Of a stretch of DNA of 6,468 bases, positions 1 to 4,400 are shown piece by piece; position 1 is the stretch's first letter, and each line of letters starts with the position of its first letter. This DNA comes from an uncultured Erysipelotrichaceae bacterium. GTDB lineage: Bacteria > Bacillota_I > Bacilli_A > Erysipelotrichales > Erysipelotrichaceae. Under the pieces are notes generated by a model. The model saw only the letters and a program-made list of their open reading frames with translations. It had not been told where the DNA came from and ran no database searches. Made by a program: the position numbers and the translations under genes. Location: the NCBI GenBank assembly GCA_902766675.1, contig CACXEN010000091.1:1-6468 (forward strand), written 5' to 3'.

Positions 1-26
1 AAAAGAAGTGAGATCACTTCTTTTTT
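1..26. terminator. Bidirectional rho-independent terminator
   Basis: Positions 1-11 and 14-24 are perfect reverse complements (AAAAGAAGTGA and TCACTTCTTTT), giving an 11-bp stem on a 2-nt turn, or more realistically a 10-bp stem with a 4-nt loop. A run of six T (21-26) follows on the plus strand and a run of at least four T on the minus strand, so it can end transcription either way. On the minus strand it ends the YibE/F gene, whose TGA stop (16-14) lies inside the stem. The other face suggests a convergent gene to the left of the window. The left T-tract may continue beyond base 1, which I cannot see. Confidence 0.85.
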
Positions 27-1168
27 CCATATGCATAGGCACTGATGATAGCAGTAAGTGGTACCGATAAGATGACACCAATACTACTAGATATACCACT
101 AATGACTTCTATTGCTAGATAGCTAGAAGATAAGAATTGGTATTTAGATAATCCAAGAGAATAAATATATAGAATTAAAACTAAACCACTTCCTAAAAAA
201 GCTAGAATCAATGTATTGGTCATTGTACCAACCATATCTCTTCCAATATTCATACCAGATTTCCATAAGTCTTTTTCATTTAAACTTGGATTTGCGTCAT
301 GTACTTCTTGTAGGGAAGAAGAAATACTCATAGCAACGTCCATGACTGCACCTAAAGCACTAATAATAACTCCAGCACTTAGTAGGCCTTTTAAACCGAT
401 TGGCGTACCTGTTTGTCTTAATTGTAATAATGGCTCTACATCTGCCATACGTAAACCCGATATCTTTAATAACCATTGTGCAAATATCGCAAAGAATAAT
501 GCTAGTAGCATGCCTGAAGTAGTTCCTAAAAATGCACAGATGGTTTTCTTTTGGATTCCACCAATAATAACTAAACTAACAAGTGCTACATAGGCACATA
601 CCAGTGTTGTGGTTAAGATGGTAGGCGCACCTTTCATTAGGGCAGGGAAAAGAATGAAAAAGATTGTAAGAATCGTAATAACTAATCCCAATAAAGATTT
701 AATACCACCTTTACCACCTACTAAGATAGTAGTAATAAAGAATAATGAAATAACAATTATGATAGGAATTGTTCGATTATATTCATAAACAGTCGCAGTA
801 ACATCCCCAGATTCATATGTATTTACAGTCATCGTACAAGAATCACCAGGTTGTAAAGCAACACCATATAGTGGTCCAACAAAGTTATATACTTGCAAGA
901 TTTCACCTTTATATTGACCGCTTGTTACTTCAACCAATAACATCTGTTCACCACGATCAGCATTTTCTGCAATTTCATCTTTTATTGTTGTATCAGATAA
1001 TACCTGAATAACAGTACCATTTTCATATTGTGCATAATCACCACTTAGAATTGTTTCACTACTTTCTGGTCTTACGAAAAAATAGGCCACTAAGAATAAT
1101 ATGAAGCAAATAGTGAGCACACAGCATGTTAGCTTGTTTTTGTAAAGAAAATTCTTTAAATTTTTCAT
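14..1168 (-). CDS. YibE/F family polytopic membrane protein
   Basis: A 384-residue integral membrane protein of the YibE/F family, whose molecular function is not established. Layout: one N-terminal membrane anchor (about residues 13-32), an extracytoplasmic beta-rich region (about 40-130, with a GQYKGEILQVYN segment), then about seven hydrophobic helices near 133-150, 157-175, 182-203, 209-231, 261-281, 319-338 and 356-380, ending in a basic GKKK tail. The segment GAVMDVAMSISSSL (about 273-286) and the following GRDMVGTMTNTLILAF (about 309-324) are the conserved family signatures. Length fits an intact protein. The frame opens 12 bases earlier at a TTG (1180), but I chose ATG 1168 because the predicted promoter would start transcription near 1177, downstream of that TTG, and because residues MKNLKNFLYKNK make a normal positively charged lead-in. 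No good Shine-Dalgarno precedes either start. The gene diverges from the large plus-strand gene and ends in a hairpin terminator, so it may be monocistronic. Confidence 0.92.
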   Translation of the reverse strand: MKNLKNFLYKNKLTCCVLTICFILFLVAYFFVRPESSETILSGDYAQYENGTVIQVLSDTTIKDEIAENADRGEQMLLVEVTSGQYKGEILQVYNFVGPLYGVALQPGDSCTMTVNTYESGDVTATVYEYNRTIPIIIVISLFFITTILVGGKGGIKSLLGLVITILTIFFILFPALMKGAPTILTTTLVCAYVALVSLVIIGGIQKKTICAFLGTTSGMLLALFFAIFAQWLLKISGLRMADVEPLLQLRQTGTPIGLKGLLSAGVIISALGAVMDVAMSISSSLQEVHDANPSLNEKDLWKSGMNIGRDMVGTMTNTLILAFLGSGLVLILYIYSLGLSKYQFLSSSYLAIEVISGISSSIGVILSVPLTAIISAYAYGKKK

Positions 1169-1183
1169 GATTTCTAACAATAT

Positions 1184-1211
1184 TTTATAGGATAAATGTA
1201 AGATATTTCAA
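1184..1211 (-). promoter_or_regulatory. Sigma-A type promoter of the YibE/F gene
   Basis: On the minus strand, TTGAAA (1211-1206) and TATAAA (1189-1184) each match the sigma-70/sigma-A consensus at five of six positions, with a 16-bp spacer. TAAAAT two bases downstream is an alternative -10 with an 18-bp spacer. Initiation would fall near 1177, leaving only about 9 bases before ATG 1168, so the message would be nearly leaderless. This is prediction from motif and spacing only. Confidence 0.55.
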
Positions 1212-1242
1212 TTGTTCTTGGAAAATGTAAGATTTACATTTT
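1194..1242. promoter_or_regulatory. Candidate operator: 9-3-9 palindrome plus extra half-site
   Basis: AAAATGTAA (1222-1230) and TTACATTT followed by T (1234-1242) are perfect inverted arms around a 3-base centre (GAT). An 11-bp direct copy of one arm, AAATGTAAGAT, occurs at 1194-1204 and again at 1223-1233, a spacing of 29 bp. The lone half-site lies between the -35 and -10 of the predicted YibE/F promoter, and the full palindrome lies just upstream of that -35. The stem contains little G or C and has no T-tract suited to a terminator, so a DNA-binding site for a dimeric regulator is more likely. I cannot assign it to a known regulator; it does not fit the TnrA/GlnR, Fur/PerR or CodY patterns I compared it with. 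Confidence 0.5.
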
Positions 1243-1248
1243 ATACGA

Positions 1249-1291
1249 ATGAATTCCAATTGAAAATAGAAAGAAATAGGTCGGAATTCAT
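1249..1291. repeat. 9-bp inverted repeat in the divergent intergenic region
   Basis: ATGAATTCC (1249-1257) and GGAATTCAT (1283-1291) are perfect inverted copies separated by 25 bases. Part of each arm (GAATTC) is itself palindromic, so the sites are also direct copies. No T-run follows, so this is not a terminator. It could be a pair of regulator half-sites for the plus-strand gene or a weak leader stem-loop; AT-rich sequence makes chance a real alternative. Confidence 0.3.
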
Positions 1292-1352
1292 AGAATATAA
1301 ATTGGTTTCCATTTACAATTAATTTAACAACACTGTTGGGATAGAATCCCCG

Positions 1353-1364
1353 AAAAGGAGATAA
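1353..1364 (+). promoter_or_regulatory. Ribosome binding site of the large surface protein
   Basis: AAAAGGAG (1353-1360) is a strong Shine-Dalgarno. It lies 4 bases before ATG 1365 (tight) and 13 before ATG 1374 (loose). An in-frame TAA at 1362-1364 directly precedes ATG 1365, so that codon is the furthest upstream ATG possible. The second ATG adds only a three-residue alternative and does not change the signal peptide. Confidence 0.7.
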
Positions 1365-1466
1365 ATGGAAGGAATGAAAACTAAACACTACAAACGAATT
1401 TGGGGTGTCTTTTTTGTTGTTTGCATGCTCTTATCAATCTTGCCGATAAGAATTACTGCAGCAGCA
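1365..1466 (+). other. Sec signal peptide
   Basis: Residues 1-11 are basic (K5, K7, K10, R11), residues 12-28 form a hydrophobic core (IWGVFFVVCMLLSILPI), and RITAAA followed by EE gives an Ala-X-Ala site with likely cleavage after residue 34. Cys20 lies in the core, not in a lipobox, so the mature protein should be released or wall-attached and not a lipoprotein. Confidence 0.85.
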
Positions 1467-4400
1467 GAAGAGGTACAACCAGAAGCCCAACTCGTTACAG
1501 ATTTATCGGACCTAAAAGAAGGTGATAAAGTTGTAATCTATAACGAGAAACAGGCAAAAGCACTTATGGCAAGTGCACCTTCAACTAGCTATCGTACAGG
1601 TACTGATGTAACAATCACAGATGGAAAAGTTGTAAATCCAGCTGATAATGTTCTATGGACAATCGGTATCGATGAAACGGAAACGGAAAAGAGATATTCT
1701 TTCTCAAATGGGCAAGATGCAAATGGGAAAGATTATGCATTAAATATTGCAAGTGATACAGGCAATCTAAGAATGAAAGATCCAGATTCTGCAAGAGCTA
1801 TTAAGTTCTGGAATATTGAGAAAAATGATGAAGAATCATTCTTTGTATATCAGACAAAGTACCAAGGTAAAACAAATAACACAAATTTATATTGGTATGC
1901 ATATGTATACAACGAAACCAAACCACAATTCTCTACAACTGAAAAAACAGATGAGAATAAAGATGATTTGGCAATCAAGTTTTATAAACTGATTAGTACA
2001 GAAACTGAACCAGCGGATCCAACACCTACACCAGATCCAAGCGCTGATCCTTCACCTGAGCCTAGTGCAGATCCAACACCTACACCTGTTCCAAGCACGG
2101 ATCCTTCACCAGATCCAAGTACAGACCCAACAACACAACCAACTGGTGATCCAGTTCTAAAAGATGGCTCAAGCGTTGTTATCTATAATCCTGCAAATGC
2201 AATGGCATTCAGTAGCACAAAAGCAGGTAATTATAATGCAGGAACTCCTGTAACAATCGATGGAACCACAATTACTGGATATAGTGATAAGGAAATCTAT
2301 ACTGTTTCTGTTACAGCAGAAAACGGTGAGTATGCTTACACATTTACAGATGTTAATAGTAAGACTCTAGCAATGGGTGCAAGCAATGCGTATATCATGG
2401 AAGGTGAGGCCAATGATAAGTGGGCATTAGAAGCTCGTGAAAATGGTACCTACTTCATGAAGAATGTGGCTAGAAGCACATATTTAGAATGGTATTCTAG
2501 GTACAATAACTGGAGCACATATACAAAAACATCAGACGCCCCACTGTTTGAACTACAATTCTATGTAGTACCAGAGCCAAAGAAGGGCTTAGTTACTGAT
2601 TTAGCTAACTTAGAAGATGGCGATACAGTTGCTATCTATAACCCAGCTAATGGTAAAGCTCTTGGCTTAGGTGGTGCTGGTGGAGCAAACTATCGTGAAG
2701 CTGTAAGTGTTACTGTTACAGATGATGTAATGGAAGATCAAGATTATAATCTTGTTTGGACAGTTGGCGTCAATGCTGAAACAGGTACATATACATTTAC
2801 ATGTGATGACAATAAATTATCTGTAAATGCTAGTAGTAATAATCTTCCGCTAAATGGACCAAATGTAAATTGGACAATTACACCATCAAGTGAAGTAGGT
2901 AAATACTACGTAACAAATGCAGATAGAAATACACAAAAACTTTACTATACAGTGTATAAAAACACTGAAGAATTCTCTGCAACAAATGCAGCACAAGAAG
3001 ATGCAGCATTATTAACACAATTCTATTTTGTGAAAGAAAAGCCATTCGATAAAGGGGAAGCAGTATTAAAAGATGGTCAAAAAGTTGTCATTTATAATCC
3101 TGCAAATGCAATGGCATTCAGTAGCGAAAAAACAGGTAATTATAATGCAGGCGCTCCTGTAACAATCAATGGGGAAACAGTTACTGGATATAGCGATAAA
3201 GAAATCTATACTGTTTCTGTTACAGAAGAAAAACGTGGATATACTTACGCATTTACGGATGTGAATGGTAAAACACTAGCAATGGATGGAAGCAGCGCGT
3301 ATATCGTGGAAGGTGAAGCCAATGATCAATGGGCATTAGAAGCTCGTGAAAATGGCACTTACTTCATGAAGAATGTGGCTAGAAGCACATATCTAGAATG
3401 GTATTCTAAGTACAACAACTGGAGCACATATGGAAGTACTTCGGATACACCACTATTTGAACAGCAATTCTATGTAGTTCCAAAAGTGATGGAAGAAGGA
3501 ATCGTTCCTAGCATAGATGCCTTAGAAGATGGTGATACTGTTGTTATTGTAAATAAAGCAAATAATAGAGCTTTATCTCAAGAATATAGTGGTAACTATA
3601 ATAGTGGACCAAGTGTAACTATCGAAGGTGACAAAGTAGTTAACCCTGCAGATACAATCATTTGGACAGTAGGCGTAACTGAAAAAGATGGTAAGAAAAC
3701 ATATACATTCTCTACTAAAGACGGTAAGAAATTGGGTATGGCTGCAGAAAAAACTTCGATGCCATTGGATAGTGTTAATGTTGATTGGGAAATTTCTGCT
3801 GGTTCTGAAGAAAATACATATCTAATTAAGAATGTCGTAAGAGGTGCTTATGTAGAATGGTATGCCAATAATAATTATTGGAGTGCATATTATATAATTG
3901 CGGATGATCAAAAAGCTCTCTTTGATCAACAATTCTATTATGCAAATCGTCCAGCACCTCAAGAAACTAGTGGATTAAATGAAGGTGATCGTGTTGTTAT
4001 CTATAACGATAATGCGAAAGCAGTATTTGGACCATTAGAATCAGGTTCTAGTGAGCCAATTGATGCGGTTGTTGTAGATGATAAAGTGGATGCACAAAAT
4101 GGTGCAGTTATCTTCACAGTTGAAAAAGATGGTGATGTATATTACTTCAGAAGCAATGGTAAATATCTAGCTGTTTATAATGTGGATAATGCGGAAGAGT
4201 TAGTATGGTCTGATACAAAAGAAGACACAATAGAACATCGTACAAGATTCACATTAACAGAAAGAAATGGCGGTTATCTCATCTATAGTGAAAATGCAAA
4301 ATATAACACAAGCAAAGTATGCTTAGAATTCTTTGCAGGACATTTCACAGGTTGGACATATAATGCAAAGAATGATATTGCGATTTATACATTCCAATTC

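Larger units (their letters stand above)
1169..1364. other. Divergent intergenic control region
   Basis: This 196-bp AT-rich stretch separates the two gene starts. Besides the minus-strand promoter and the two inverted repeats it holds an AT-rich -10-like segment, TAGAATATAAATT (1291-1303), with no acceptable -35 at normal spacing, and a small 5-bp hairpin (GGGAT, 1338-1342, with ATCCC, 1346-1350) just before the Shine-Dalgarno of the plus-strand gene. I found no convincing promoter for the plus-strand gene: the best pair, TTGGAA (1218-1223) with TATACG (1242-1247), matches only four of six at each box. A reading frame across 1388-1185 on the minus strand has no coding character. Confidence 0.5.

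Noticed and set aside
216..593. Plus-strand open frame of 125 codons
   Set aside because: It lies antisense within the YibE/F gene, has no Shine-Dalgarno, and its composition is the complement of membrane-helix codons.
817..1011. Plus-strand open frame of 64 codons
   Set aside because: Antisense to the extracytoplasmic region of YibE/F; His/Gln-rich low-complexity product with no start signal.
1222..1242. Palindrome considered as a transcription terminator or attenuator
   Set aside because: The arms contain almost no G or C, so the RNA stem would be weak, and no proper T-tract follows.
1169..1364. Riboswitch or structured leader RNA in the intergenic region
   Set aside because: Under 200 bases, only short simple inverted repeats and a 5-bp hairpin, and no recognisable riboswitch core or T-box element.
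1185..1388. Minus-strand open frame of 67 codons across the intergenic region
   Set aside because: It overlaps the palindrome, the promoter and the start of the large gene, shows no protein-like pattern, and would end inside the YibE/F promoter.
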